Shown here in pieces: positions 20,461 to 32,243 of a stretch of DNA of 64,000 nt. The notes under the pieces are model-generated. The model was not told where the DNA came from, did no database searches, and was given only the letters and a program-made list of their open reading frames with translations. The translations under genes were made by a program, and so were the position numbers. This DNA comes from Lindgomyces ingoldianus (taxonomy: Eukaryota > Ascomycota > Dothideomycetes > Pleosporales > Lindgomycetaceae): NCBI RefSeq assembly GCF_010093535.1, contig NW_022985214.1, positions 284,245 to 348,244 on the forward strand. The letters are read 5' to 3'. Position 1 is the first letter of the stretch. Each line of letters opens with the position of its first letter.

Positions 20461-21954
20461 TCAATCCTCATACACCTCCTGATCCTCAGTCTGCAGTACC
20501 AGAGTAACGCCAACTTTCGCGAATTGTAGAGTGAGGCCAGGGGCAAAGAGGTCGTAGGGGCAAGAAACTCGAACCTCGGTCAGATTTGGAAGGTACTTGT
20601 GGCGGTTTCCAGTAAGTTCCCAGAGTGCCACAGCGGCGTCGATTCGGTAGTGGGTTACGCAGGGAGCTGTAGGCTTTGTAAGGATGGCTAGAGATTCAAG
20701 TGACGGTGGAAGCACTTCCGACATCCGCATTGGGAAGAATACGTCGGGAAACTCGAGGAGAGGTCGCGATGGCGCAAGAAGGCTCGTTTCGCACAGCACC
20801 AAAGAACGTAGAGTCTTAAAATCTCGCAAATTTCCCAAGGGCATAAGAGGGAAATCGGAGTCGCGAAAACGAACGTTACGCGTGTCTAGTTGAAGATGCT
20901 CCAAGGAGTCCTTGTGTTTCCGGAGAGCGGCGTAGAGGTCAGACAACTGAAACCTCTGGCTATTGAGGTATGCCCAGTGAACGGTGAGATGCTTCAAGTT
21001 GTCGCAGACAGATACGAGACTAATTATCTCCTCGAGGTCCAAAATACACTCTGACACGTTGATGGTGTTGAGGCTTTCACATTTACCCACTAACGGGGTA
21101 ACGTCGTCGGGTGTAACCACTCCACTCGCTGAGAACTGCTTCAAGGATGGAAGAGAGGCCAACGCATTCGTAATATGCCGAAATCGACTAGATTCTTCGC
21201 CCATGCCATAGTCGTTCGTGTTCAGCTGAAGACACAAAGTTTCAAGCTTAAGGAGTCCATGTGCTGTAATCTGAGGAGCTCCATTATTTTTCCAGAGTAG
21301 AGGTTTCCAGAGTGAGATGTCAGAAGCTTCCATGCTAACGACGGAGATGTGCTTGATATTTGGGGAGGACTCAATAAGTCGTCCAAGTTTGAAGAAATAC
21401 TCTTTCACCATCTCCTCAGCGCCATAGAATTCTAGGTCATCATAAAGGCTGTTCCCAATATAGTCACTAAACCGATTCTCGACATATTGGAGGTAGCCTG
21501 CAAAGTGTGGTCGGCTGGCGATTGCCGCACTGAATTGACGAAGTCGCTGCAGCCCATTCCAGGTGGTTATCCCTGGGAAAGAGGAGTATAGGACGGGCTC
21601 TGAGATTCTTTTCAGCGCCCTTGAAGTAAGCGAAAGCGCATGCAAGGTTTTTTGTCGTTGATGATTCTCGCATTGCCTTGATCGCTCGCAGGGTTTGCAT
21701 TTGAAGGCCTGAGCTTGAGTCTCGAAGGCTCGAATACCATTAAAATTGATAATGACTTGCGATAGCAGTTCTTCTGGTAGATCCATGAGCGAGGTTTTCC
21801 GGTATCTCGGAGCCATTCTTGGCAGGAGATCACATTGAAAGAAGGGCGCCTGCTCGATTGTGGATACCGGGTCTAGGAGACAGATCTCTCGGTCTTCGCG
21901 ATCCGTTCCGGCCATAAGGTCCATCAAGAAAGTCTCCTGGTGTTCACCAGCCAT
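20461..21954 (-). CDS. F-box protein with LRR-like C-terminal region (497 aa)
   Basis: A single exon. An F-box-like segment starts near residue 55 (TSLMDLPEELLSQVI), interrupted by a short Cys-containing loop (CKPCERSRQCENH), then LHALSLTSRALKRISEPVLYSSF, which is typical of fungal F-box proteins. The rest has leucine-rich periodicity (LPSLKQFSASG; LNTINVSECIL; LKHLTVHWAYL; LRSLVLCETSL), suggesting a solenoid substrate-recognition region. The likely role is an SCF ubiquitin ligase adaptor; the target is unknown. Start at MAGEHQETF; the longer N-terminus before the F-box is low in recognisable features. Confidence 0.82.
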   Translation of the reverse strand: MAGEHQETFLMDLMAGTDREDREICLLDPVSTIEQAPFFQCDLLPRMAPRYRKTSLMDLPEELLSQVIINFNGIRAFETQAQAFKCKPCERSRQCENHQRQKTLHALSLTSRALKRISEPVLYSSFPGITTWNGLQRLRQFSAAIASRPHFAGYLQYVENRFSDYIGNSLYDDLEFYGAEEMVKEYFFKLGRLIESSPNIKHISVVSMEASDISLWKPLLWKNNGAPQITAHGLLKLETLCLQLNTNDYGMGEESSRFRHITNALASLPSLKQFSASGVVTPDDVTPLVGKCESLNTINVSECILDLEEIISLVSVCDNLKHLTVHWAYLNSQRFQLSDLYAALRKHKDSLEHLQLDTRNVRFRDSDFPLMPLGNLRDFKTLRSLVLCETSLLAPSRPLLEFPDVFFPMRMSEVLPPSLESLAILTKPTAPCVTHYRIDAAVALWELTGNRHKYLPNLTEVRVSCPYDLFAPGLTLQFAKVGVTLVLQTEDQEVYED

Positions 21955-22214
21955 TTTGGGCGGGTTAGCGATGGTGAGGGTGTAGAGGGGCGGTGCTTGT
22001 TGGAGAGGCCGGGTCTACGAAGTCCGAAGCCCGCCATGGAATTCGCCACACTTGCTTTTCGTATTAGAGCGAAACAGGATTAGCGCTAAACTTCTTGAAT
22101 CCTCTCCGGAAACCGAATGTCAACAACTAAAATAACGATCGCATGAATAACATGGCTAGATTCATTATCATACACAGTAGGCGTGACTACGAAACGGCAG
22201 GTAGTCAACCCCCA
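21955..22214. other. Intergenic gap
   Basis: Upstream of the F-box gene and downstream of the carbonic anhydrase gene. No feature is supported. Confidence 0.5.
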
Positions 22215-22768
22215 CTAAACGACCCTCCTAACCTTCCCTGTCTCAACCTCATAAACCCACCCGCTTACGCTCACGCCTTTCTCAACAGCCTTACTCTTCA
22301 ACCACTCCACATCCTCCTTAACCTTCCCTTCTAAATCCCCAAACGTTAAAAAATCCAAGTCCTCCACCTCCTCCGCCGCCTTCTCCCCCTTACTTTCCTT
22401 CACCAACTTCCTCGCCGTTGCATTATCAAACGTTAGCATCCCGCAACCCGTGTGCTTGATGATGAGGACTTGGGTTGTTCCGAGCAGTTGCTGGGAGATG
22501 ACGAGATCCCGAAATGCGGCGCGCGCGGAGGCACCGGCATTGCGGATGATGTGGGCCGAGCCGAGGGGGATGGAAAAAGCGGCGGCTGGGTCGATGCGGG
22601 CGTCCATGCAGGTTACTTGGGTGGGGCTTAGGAGAGAGATGAGAGAGAAGGGGGAAGGGAGAATTTACGGATTGCGTATTTCTGAGACGGAGGGAGAGCA
22701 AGATCTCCTTGTGTGAAAGTTGCGGCGTAGGCATTGTTTCCTTCGACTAAGCGCTGTTCGATGGACAT
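22215..22768 (-). CDS. Beta-class carbonic anhydrase (166 aa)
   Basis: Interconverts CO2 and bicarbonate. Exon 22768-22669, a 53-nt intron (22616-22668; GTAAAT...CCAAG), exon 22615-22215. The join yields YAILTCMDARIDP, restoring the first zinc motif. Ligands: C36 and D38 (with R40 completing C-x-D-x-R), then H88 and C91 in HTGCG. It is a short form, about the size of the compact beta-CA group found in fungi. There is no obvious targeting peptide. A 17-bp tandem repeat sits about 100 bp upstream of the start codon. The short N-terminal exon (33 residues) is typical of such fungal genes. Confidence 0.88.
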
Positions 22769-22864
22769 GGTGAGTTGTTGAGTGAATTACTAGGGTATCT
22801 TAGTGCTAGTGTTCAGACGGGATTAAGTGTCCCAGTAATCATCCTTATATACAAGTGAGCATGG

Positions 22865-22910
22865 ATGCGAAGCCCGAAGGAATGCAAAGCCCGCATGAAT
22901 GCAAAGCCCC
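22865..22910 (-). repeat. 17-bp period tandem repeat in the carbonic anhydrase promoter
   Basis: Three units at 22865, 22882 and 22899, each starting ATGCRAAGCCC, exactly 17 bp apart. They lie about 100-140 bp before the start codon at 22768, so they could be regulator binding sites. Confidence 0.6.
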
Positions 22911-24362
22911 CATAACGGCAAGAGCGGCATTGATACCCACCGGCAACTAATCAATGGAGAAAGGACTCAGGGGGCGTAATGATGCATCAGCGCCAGTAAA
23001 TTACGCCATTTATACCAAGCCCAAAATCGGCGAAGTCAAACATCACAAAGTGCCATCTCTCATTTCATCCAACCATGTGGAGAGCACGTCACAATCAATG
23101 CCATGCTGTAACCCGAAAACCATTGATCACAAAGCTCCAACGCAAACCCTTGGGAGTCACGTGATGCCACTCCATTCTCCACCCCGCATCTGTAGCTATC
23201 CGCCGCGTCTGATTTCACCCCCATCTTTTTGCATGGATTTCTTTCATGTTGTTCCGCCCCTTAAATGGGGTTCGCATATGTTGACGTCATGCCTCCACAC
23301 CTCAAATTAGACTCAGCAACCTAATTTCAACGTCAGCTATCACACGCGTCATTGCTTCTCCGTTTCTAGCTTTTTACCTATCTTATTACCTAATTTAGCC
23401 AATTCCTGGGTCTCTCATTTGTACCTATTCTTGATCCCTTGTGTAGTAAGCGGGAAAAGTGTATAGGGGTGATGGAGGACGCACTAAAATAGGGAGTGAC
23501 GGCCTCCCGAGGATTTCTATATTTTGTTTCTTTTAATTCCTTACCTTGAGGGGTGAATTGAGAGGGAGGATAGGTGGTGGCGCAAGTCTTGGGGCAAAGC
23601 GAAAATAATAGAAGGAGATATTCACCTCGGAACTCATTCAGGCTTAGCGTTGGGGAAAGGGGGAGAAGAAATGGAACACCGACATCGTTCATAGCCTCCG
23701 CGGTCTGTTTTCGGGGCAGAAAGTCGGGTCTTGAATGCTTGTCAGGCTGGGACAGCAAGCAGTGAGGGTGCTGACATCTTTCTTCTGCTGCCCAATATCA
23801 CAACACTCTGAGAATGTCTCTGCACACGTCTGTTAGTTCCCAATTGGTCTGGAGGCAGTGTGCAAGAGCATGACAGTAAGTTAGTGACTCTTCCGCTTCC
23901 CCCCACTCCCCCATCTAACATCAATCACCCTTGCTGCATTCTTACTCCCATTATTCTTTCGTCCATATTTCTAAGATAGTACCGCACTATTACACATCTA
24001 CCGCCTGGTTTAACACCTTCTAGATTCTAGTAACCCTCCTTTACCCTCTGTCTTGTTCCTATACCCCCTCAAGTGAATACTTGATCTATTATCAGAACAG
24101 AAAGCACCTTTACTTTCCTTACCAGTTACACTTACCACTTCTTCCCCATCCCAAGATCTGTCGAATATGCTGCACGATTCTCTCTTGCAAACCTCATTAT
24201 ACTAAACAGACAGCTAACAGCCTGCGCCTAAACCTGTCCCTGCAAACGACTATTTAAACCTTCTTGCTTACTCAGTACTGCTCACTCCTCCTTCTCCTCC
24301 TCCTCCTCCTCCTCCTCCTCACCACTACAACCATCGCCACTGACTACTCTCACACCGTAGCA
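22911..24362. other. Long intergenic region with pyrimidine-rich leader
   Basis: About 1.4 kb without a supported gene. The last 400 bp before the coiled-coil gene are C/T-rich, and a CTC trinucleotide repeat at about 24287-24320 is likely in the 5' untranslated leader. Confidence 0.5.
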
Positions 24363-25864
24363 ATGGCCGGCCAGCAACCTCCACCTGAGCTATCCGCCGC
24401 TACAATCCCTCTCCCCGAGTCCAAAGAGGGGACCCCGGAGCCCCCTTCTTCTCCCCCCTCAGCGTGTCTCACCAATGGCAACATCTCTCTCCGAGCCCAC
24501 CTACGACCTCCCATCACGCGAAGTGCTGATCTCCTGGTATCCAAGGTCCCTAACCCTCTCTCACTTCCCCACAACCTAGCATACTAAACATCCATCATAG
24601 TGGTCCACACACCCATCCATCATAGCCGCAACCGCACGCCCCCAAACCTACAATCCCTCCTCCTTCTCCTCGCGCATCCCGGCCCGCGGTCCAACAAACG
24701 CCCTCCCTCCACCGAACCATAGCGACCAAAATCAGAATCACGATGGCTATTGCTACAGCAACGGCAATCGCGAGCAATATAACAACGACCGCCTTACCCA
24801 GCGCGATCGCGACCGCGACGAACTCACCTCCCTACGCACCACGGTAGCCAAACTGCAACAAAACCTCTCCACCATGCGGCGCCAGAACACCTCCATCCGT
24901 GCCACCATCGAATCAGAAGTTCAAAAAGCCTCCGACGAAGCCCTGTCCGACCTCCTATCCTCCCTACTACACCAGCGCACGTCTTTCAACAAAACCCTCG
25001 CCTCGCACCACAAATCCGTCATCGATCTCGCCCACCGAGAAGCCCGCTGCTACCAACTAGAAATCTTTCTCGCAGAGGGAGTCAAGCTTCTTTGGCACGA
25101 CCTGGAATGTCACGGTATACGGAAGACCTCGGAGCTTGAACTGGCAGCCGCGAGGAAGGAAGGCGAAGCCGACGCGCTCGCAAAATACCAGCGTGCGGGG
25201 AACAACATCACAGCGCGGGTCCGGGACCTCGAACTCCGCGAAGAAGCTCTTTCAAGCCGCGAAGCGCACCTGAGCGTCCGCGTCCACTCTGCCGTCGAAG
25301 CCTCGCTGCGGTCCTCCTTAGAAGCATCCATCACGGCGCAAATCTCTGAAGCGGAATTTGCCCGGGGTTTCGCGGCAGGGAAAGGGGTCGGGCGATCTGA
25401 AGCAGTGGAAGAAGCAGTGGCAGTGGGGTTTGATCAAGGGTATAAGGAGGCGAGGTTGACACAAGAGATGTTGACGGCATTGAAGAAGGGCCAGATTGCG
25501 GGGAATTCGGAGGAATTGGATTTTTTGGTGAATCCGGGACATCCGCAGAACCCGTTTAATCGGGGGTTGAGGATTGGAGGGCGGGAGAGGGATGATGGTG
25601 GGCTGGACCAGGGGCTGGAGGTGACTTTAAGGTGAGTGCCAAAGAGACAGAGGGGAGACATATTTGGAGAATGAGTACTAATGCATGGGTGATAGAAAGC
25701 CGCCGGTTTATGAGACGGTATATAGCCAAATTATGAATTCGGGTAAGAACGAGGAACATGAGATGAAGCTGAGACAACACGTACCCGCTTCTGATGGGGA
25801 GGAAGAGAAGATTGAAGATGCAGACAGCAAAGGAACAACGGGTAATTTGATCGATTTGGATTAG
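24363..25864 (+). CDS. Coiled-coil protein of unknown function (457 aa)
   Basis: Three exons: 24363-24536, 24601-25631 and 25696-25864. Intron 1 is 64 nt (GTATCC...TACTAAA...CATAG); intron 2 is 64 nt (GTGAGT...GTACTAATG...GATAG). All joins keep frame. The N-terminus is Pro/Ser-rich and low complexity (PPPELSAATIPLPE), followed by an Asn/Asp/Arg-rich linker. The middle is strongly helical and likely coiled coil (DRDELTSLRTTVAKLQQNLS; VRDLELREEALSSREAHLSV). The C-terminal tail is acidic and ends NLIDLD. I recognise no catalytic domain; a structural or scaffold role is only a guess. Start at MAGQQPPPEL, the first ATG after the CTC repeat that leads into exon 1. Confidence 0.75.
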
Positions 25865-26322
25865 GGAAGAGATTCAGGAAACACCCACGAAGGGGACAAA
25901 TCACGCTCAGGGATGTGAGGTGAAAAGTGAAGTTTTGAATTCCAGACTGGTTTGTCCACCCCTTTTCGTATATATTTGTTTATACCCCTTTTTCATCCTC
26001 CTTTCATATTCATCCCTATAACTGTGTAAGCAACAGAGGCCTTTTCACGATATCAGGGTAGGATATTCACCCTGCTATATTTTCTGAGCAGGCTTTTCGG
26101 ACTAGACTTCATTACATAATACTAGCAATCTAAAACTGTATCCCTAGCTAAACTCACATGCCACAATTCCTCCATCCTGGATCGGAAAATAGCAGGGCCG
26201 TGACGATTCCATTAAGAATATCATCCCACCAGGGTATCTTCACTATCCCCTATCCGAATCCATCCATCAATCTTAATCAATAGACATATCATACAACAAA
26301 GATAATAACAACTGGAGACTGG
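25865..26322. other. Convergent intergenic gap
   Basis: Lies between the coiled-coil gene and pex3, which end toward each other. No gene seen. Confidence 0.5.
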
Positions 26323-28066
26323 TTACACCTTTTTCACGTCCTCTTTCGCCAAAGCTTTTCCCCACGCAGACTCAAAACCACTGTCCGCGCCTGCAAAACT
26401 CGTCCTCACACTTCCGACCTGGCTCTCCAATCCCGTGCCTGCAAAACTCGTCCTGACGCTTCCTACCTGGCTATCCCATCCCGCCGCCGTCATAGGTCTA
26501 CTTGCACCTCCTGCTTCAGTTGATCCACCATCCGGAGTCTCGAATTCAAAATTGCTGCTATACACCACAGCAGCGAAAGCCTCGAGGTCGCGGACTTGCT
26601 CAATAGCAGCAAGGTATTCGTTATTCGCACCACTGCCGATGCTATGCGCCTGTCTGCAGAAGACAGCAAGGCTATTCGCAACCTTCGCTTTAGCATCCGC
26701 ACCAACAATCTCTTGAATGCGCGCCGGGGAAGCGGACGTGGGTGGGATCTTGTACGACAGCTGGGAGATTTTAGTGTCGATGAGGTGGGAGAAGGCCGAG
26801 TCGAGGAGAAGCGTGAGGACGTGGGTGAACGATGGAGAGTCGATAAGATCTGAGGTTTCATCGATGAGGCGGCGGAGAGATGGAGAGGCGGGGGCGCTGG
26901 AGGCATTTGTCATGCCTGATTCCTGGAGGACGTAGTCCTCCTGGTCTTGTGAAGGCAGGAGATAGCGGAGCCATTTGCAACTTCTATGTTGAGTTAGGGA
27001 AGGCGGTGTGGGGCAGCGGAAGGTTACTGACCTCCTTTCCTCCTCAGTCGCCCCCTCAATCTTCTTCCGCACCTCTAGAGTAAGCTCTGACAACTTTTCC
27101 AGGGTAATCTCTTCCCTCGGATTCACACTTCCAAACACTTCCTTCACGGCAGCTGTAACCTTGTGCATCAACTCAATACACCCCCGATGCAGCAGCCACC
27201 AGCTCAGCGAGAGATATCGTCGATTTGTCTCGAAGTCATTGCCGTATGCGTGCTCGAAGTTGTCGTCATCGTGGTTCTCCAGGCTTATCTTGGACTCCTG
27301 CGTGGGTGGGGAGGCGAGTGACACAACGCTGGCGAGATAATTCCGCCTCCCGAGAAGGTTAAGCTGTATCCTCGTGAGGAGCGTAAGCAGGGACAATGTA
27401 TATAGTAAAGTGAATGCTCTCGAGATAGCTACTTAGGTTAGCTCTAGTACGTCATTAGGTAATTAGGGACCGTACAGCTGATCTTCATCTCGTTCCACAG
27501 CTGCGCCTTCGATTTCTTCGGCTTCGGCGACGGCTGAGGCGTTGGCTGAGGCGTGGCTTCGGCACCACCCTCAGAGCTCTCGGCTTGTCCCTCCATCTGG
27601 CTGGCATGGACGTAGCTCTCGCTTTGGAAGCTGGTCAAGCTCTTGCCATCGTCATCCGTCACACTCGGCGGGGCGGAAGACGCTATCTCCGACGGCCCCA
27701 CGCTCCTGGCCAGTCTCTCCGCCTTGTGCTTCTGCAATTCGTCGAGTATCTGCTCCACGGGGATGGCGTCCAAGATATTCTCGGTCGCGGTGGGGAGGAT
27801 GGCGAGGACGGTGAATGTACAGTCTTCCTGGTTCTGTTCGAAGCGTCGACGAAGACTTTGTAATGTGTTAGCCACATATCAAAGTAGGCAATTGGGCTTT
27901 CTACACACTTCTCCTTCGCTATCCGCTCGTCGCTCATCCGCTGTCGTGCCTCTGACACTTTCCCCAGCACATACTGACCCGCCAGATAGCCCGCGCCCAG
28001 GACGCCCGCCCCGATGGCAAAATTGGTGCGATTCCGCCGTAACCACCTGCGGGTCGAAGTTATCAT
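26323..28066 (-). CDS. pex3: Peroxin-3, peroxisomal membrane biogenesis factor (531 aa)
   Basis: Docks Pex19 and inserts peroxisomal membrane proteins. Four exons on the minus strand: 28066-27909, 27855-27476, 27428-27032 and 26983-26323; the introns of 53, 47 and 48 nt have CTAAC-type branch points. The N-terminus MITSTRRWLRRNRTNFAIGA leads into a hydrophobic segment (AIGAGVLGAGYLAGQYVLG), the basic-plus-membrane anchor typical of Pex3. Then follow RRRFEQNQEDCTFTV, LLTLLTRIQLNLLGRRNY and WLRYLLPSQDQEDYVL, all conserved fungal Pex3 blocks. The first splice (KE-N-LRRRF) and second (KIS-S-ISRAF) restore family sequence. Oddity: the C-terminal tail has a duplicated SQVGSVRTSFAG. Confidence 0.92.
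26389..26472 (-). repeat. Internal 12-residue duplication in the pex3 C-terminus
   Basis: SQVGSVRTSFAG occurs twice, separated by TGLE, at the protein's C-terminal tail. The DNA copies (26437-26472 and 26389-26424) differ at several bases, so it is not a very recent slippage. Confidence 0.8.
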
Positions 28067-30977
28067 TGCAGGAGAAGCAGAACAATGAAGCCGAAGTTTC
28101 AATTCAGAGAAGAACAAAGGGGGGTTTACAGACGTAGGACGGGAGGCTGGTGAGGTGTACGTTTGCCAAGACTTCCGCGAAGGCGCGTTGGGCGGAGCCG
28201 AGGCAAATCCAATACCACCAGGCGCTAGCCGCATGTAGACGCACTACCCAAACCACACTTTCACCGTTGTGATCATTAATCTTCAGAAAGCACTCCGAAG
28301 CCGCCGTTCCATTAGTCAAACACAATCAGAAGGTTGACAAGCACCGAGCGACTGCCGATAAGTGAGGCATCTTCTACTTCATGTCACGTGTCATCACCAT
28401 TTCACGTTCTCTAACCAGTAACAAACACCAAGTGCAATGCGACACTCTATCTCGCGTCCAAAGGCGCAGATCAATCACGGGTATATGGTATGCCCATTCA
28501 GAATCACTTCTCTCCTCAGGTGAAAAGCCTTCGAGGCTACATCCAGTGTAGGAAAGAGATACCCATAAATCATAAGAGGTTAGGAGGTGAACGTATAATA
28601 ATTACTCAAACTAAATGAAACAACCGTATAGTATGTTTTTTCTCTTTTCTGAAATAGAAAAACCAATGCCTAGGCCCTCTAGCAACAAACCCAAGGAAGA
28701 AAACGTATAGTGTTGGAACGGAGACGTAGATTTGTTGTTGCTGATTTTGAATCGTATGATGAAACCGAATATCGTATGGTCATATGAATCGTTCAAGAAC
28801 GCGTCGTATCGATTGACGAGATGGAAATTGGTGTAGGGATACTGGTAGGGGTTTGTGCAATCGAAGTGGCGCAACTGTTAGGCGGGGATGGAGAGCTCGA
28901 AGGCGGGGAAGGTCTGTAAACATGTATTGTCAGTGTATGTTCCATCAGTGCACAATGGCCAGTCATTCCAAATGGTCCCCAGGCAGTCGGCGATATTGGC
29001 AAACAACAAAATCAGACTGACTATAAAAGAAACTAGGCATCGTATCCTAGCGAAAAGAGCTGTAAGGTCAGGCGGAAAGTGGATCCAGCAAACAGAGGGT
29101 CACAAATTGGTAGCTTCTAATGGCTTGGTGGCTGTCTTACTCAAACCTATCCACGGACATGTAAAGGCCAGTAAGGCCAGTAACCAAAGAATAACGCCAA
29201 AGGTAAAGACCGAATACGTTCGAAAATGTTTGGAATATGGTAATGTTGATTGTAATATGCTGCAGATATGAATCCTGCACTCCAAGTAGAGTATTTCAAG
29301 GAAGCGCCGAAAGATGACCGAAATCGATGAAATCGTCCCACTTGGATGCCGATAGGAAATGCTGGTAAGGAAAAAGACCCCGCGAAAACCCCCGACTGCT
29401 AAGCAATTCTTTGATAAATAAGAAATGTCCTGAGGCATAACATTTCCCTTTCCATGTTCTGATCCAGGCCTTGGGTTGGCCGGCGGGATTATCGTAATGA
29501 TTGGAGACGTCTGCAGTTTCGAGGATGAGCCAATCCCTGAGTCTAGTATGGTTCCACGCCCCCTGGGCACATTCCACTTCCCCCAGCAACCACCTCAACC
29601 ATGGTCATTCCATCAAGGATCCGTCAGTAGTCCTCAAGGTAACGTAGTCTGATATCAATGGCTAGTCAAGCTTGGTCCAGTTCCACGGCATTAAGATGCG
29701 ACGAGTTCAGTATCTTGGGTAGTTCCAGAGAGTAGATCAAAGGGCCAAATAACCTTGGCCAATTGGGCTGGCGAAGAATTTGCTCGGAATGGTCTGTATC
29801 TATTGCAGGAGATCCATATGAAAGTGGCCATGGATAGGTTTAAGGGATATAAGCATAGGGATTCGGCTATGTGACATGTTGGGCCCTCGGCATCGTACAA
29901 TATCAAGTGCTGGGGTATCACCACAGAGACGGTGACCTTTAATTAGCACGATTGCTCCATGCAACCATCGACAGAATCGAGCCGGGCCATTTCCATATGT
30001 GAGTGGGCAGTCGAGAAGTTGAGTTCCATCGTTGTTGGCCAGGAGAACCGGTAAAGATAGAGAAAAGAATGAAGTAGAAACCTCCACAAAGTATCCCTGT
30101 AAAGCAGCCCAGATTTTGGTGGAACCGTTGATCAATCCAGGCATCGGAACGTATTCAGATCGACGCTACCTTAGACCTTCTGGATGGACCCATTGTGGCT
30201 TTATCGTAGTTAAGGAACGGTCCGGGCTTGAAGACCGTCCCACACGGATAGAAAATGGCCAGACTTTGCTTAGTCTCCAGGGGCTAGTTCCACAAAACCC
30301 AAGGTTAGTCGATACAGGGACTATGGGAAAGAGATTCTGGGGATATGAAGGTAGGAAGAAGTGTAATAATGTGTGTGCAGCAAAGAAGCTGTTGAAGTTG
30401 GTATAATAGTGTGGAGGGAGAGGAAGGGCAGGAGCGGCATGAATAATTTAAAATCCTTACCCACCTAGCTAGAATACATACTGTCGGTTCGTTCCGCTAG
30501 TTCTTGTTGAGGGCTAAAATTAGACCTCTGGGAGTGTTTGCTGAGAACCCTCTTCATAAAGGGACGATAGCCGATAGCCCGAGGATGTTGTATAACTATA
30601 GCCTTATAGCAGGAGCTTCATCCATGTAAATGTGTTCTAAAGGCACTATTGCCGGTAGAAAGGCTGCACTGATCAAAAGACGGGTTCTGGGTTAGGGTGG
30701 AAGGCCAATTATCTTAATCAAACAGATCCCATACAGATGTGAGCATGAACAGCTAACGGGCAGAAGTGGAACGGTATGGAACGCCTAGCGGGCCACGGCA
30801 CAGGCTCCTGAGGATTTATGCTCTCGAGATCCTGGCATGTATGCCTAAGGTCCACAGACACACAGGGAAATTCACAGGTATTATACTCCATGTAGCTCCT
30901 TTTTGTTGAGTTTCGAGATCCTGTGGGACTGGTATCCTAGCTGGGACCGGCATTTTCCAGACGAGGGTCGGGACAGT
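28067..30977. other. 2.9-kb gene-poor stretch, possible decayed gene on the minus strand
   Basis: No intact gene. Minus-strand frames at 29800-30144 and 29296-29598 look protein-like (for example NGPARFCRWLHGAIVLIKGH; QPKAWIRTWKGKCYASGHFL) but are separated by stops and frame changes. They could be exons of one decayed gene. I do not recognise the family. Confidence 0.3.
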
Positions 30978-32243
30978 TTATCTATCAGGATTCAAGTATT
31001 GGGAATCCAGGTGAGAAGGCATATACATCATTGGGTCCAGGGTTTGGTGAAGAGAGGGTGGAGAATGCGGTCTAGTCACACTAGAGCCATCTTGAAGGTA
31101 TATGGAATCATAATAATCCTGGTTGCTGGGATATGGCCATCTCGAATCTTCATCTCCAGGTATTGGAGTTTCAAACGGCTCCGATGTCGGTTGATTGGGT
31201 ACGTACATTGGTTTCTGTTTGTCAGGCACATTATATGCCCCATCGACCCCCCCAGGTCCGCCAGTAAACGGATCGCCCGAGGAAGGGGTTACCACCAAGG
31301 CATCACTGAGATTATGCGGGGCGACTCCCGGACACGTATCAGGTCGCGGTTTGTCTAGAGCTCGATTGAGGCAGTCTGCTGTTTCCTCAAGTTTGAGCGC
31401 CTTCTTCGGCCCCAACTTGCACTGAGTGAGTCCCTTATATTTCCTGCGGAAGTGGTAAGTAAAACCTGACATATCACAACCACCCAACATACCTCTTCAT
31501 GCCCGGCTTCGGGGTACATGTTCCATATGATTGGTTTGCCGAATCTTCGAAGTGGGTGCACTGAGACTCATCAGACCAAAACTCGATAGTCACAATGGGT
31601 CTTGAATGGGGTATATAAGTACTCTTCCTTTCGATTGCTTGCACCTTGGGCATGCTCCTCTCTTGCGCGTTTCTGCATACGCGCGGCGCTCCTCAAGAGT
31701 CATTTTCTTCCTCGTTTTTGGTTGGACTGTAGTACCATCGTAGGCACTAAACACGATGGTTTGGCCCGACGATGTCTGTGTTGGCGGGGGTAGCGGTCCG
31801 GAGCCGACGTCCTGATTTTGGTTGGATTGAGGAAGATCCCCAGGCTGTGATTCTTGATGGGGGCTTGCTGCAGATGAGGTGCCACTACGGGGTGATGCAC
31901 TCCCTGGTCCGCTTTCGTTCCCAAGAGCATCAAAGAAGTCAGTTGAAAAACTCTTAGGACTGGTGAGGTTTTCGCTCTCGACGTTAACTGTTCCGCCTGC
32001 TCGCTGCCTTTCCTTCATCTTCATATCCTGGAGTTCAGCTTCCAGAAATTCGATAACAGCCTTGTGCTTGCGCTGTTTATGATCAGTTATTGATGGGTAA
32101 GCATTCTTCAACTTCTCCCAAAAAATATCTGAACCAATATCAAGAGTGAAGGTAAGTCCAGTCCAGGGAGTTTGTTCATTCGTGGAGGTCGGGTAACGTT
32201 TAACAAATTGTAAGATCGGTTGGTTTCCAGTTTCTAGGGCCAT
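30978..32243 (-). CDS. Cys-motif protein, possible fungal regulator (384 aa)
   Basis: Three exons: 32243-31623, 31560-31493 and 31443-30978; introns of 62 nt (GTACTT...CTCAG) and 49 nt (GTATGT...CGCAG). Joining rebuilds a Cys motif across all three exons: C-x2-C-x6-C (CPRCKQSKGRC), then single Cys after 13 and 15 residues (YGTC; LTQC). It is preceded by a basic helix (KKMTLEERRAYAETRKRGA). The first half of a Zn2Cys6 finger is matched but the second C-x2-C is not, so it is a variant or a different zinc-binding family. The N-terminus has a globular-looking part (TPWTGLTFTLDIGSDIFW) and a Ser/Gln/Pro-rich linker. A DNA-binding role is inferred from the motif only. Confidence 0.72.

Noticed and set aside
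24287..24320. CTC microsatellite as coding Leu/Ser repeat
   Set aside because: It lies before the chosen start codon in a pyrimidine-rich leader; the ORF beginning at 24264 would need it but lacks support.
23390..24574. Several ORFs opposite or upstream of the coiled-coil gene
   Set aside because: Shadows of pyrimidine-rich leader and coding sequence with biased composition.
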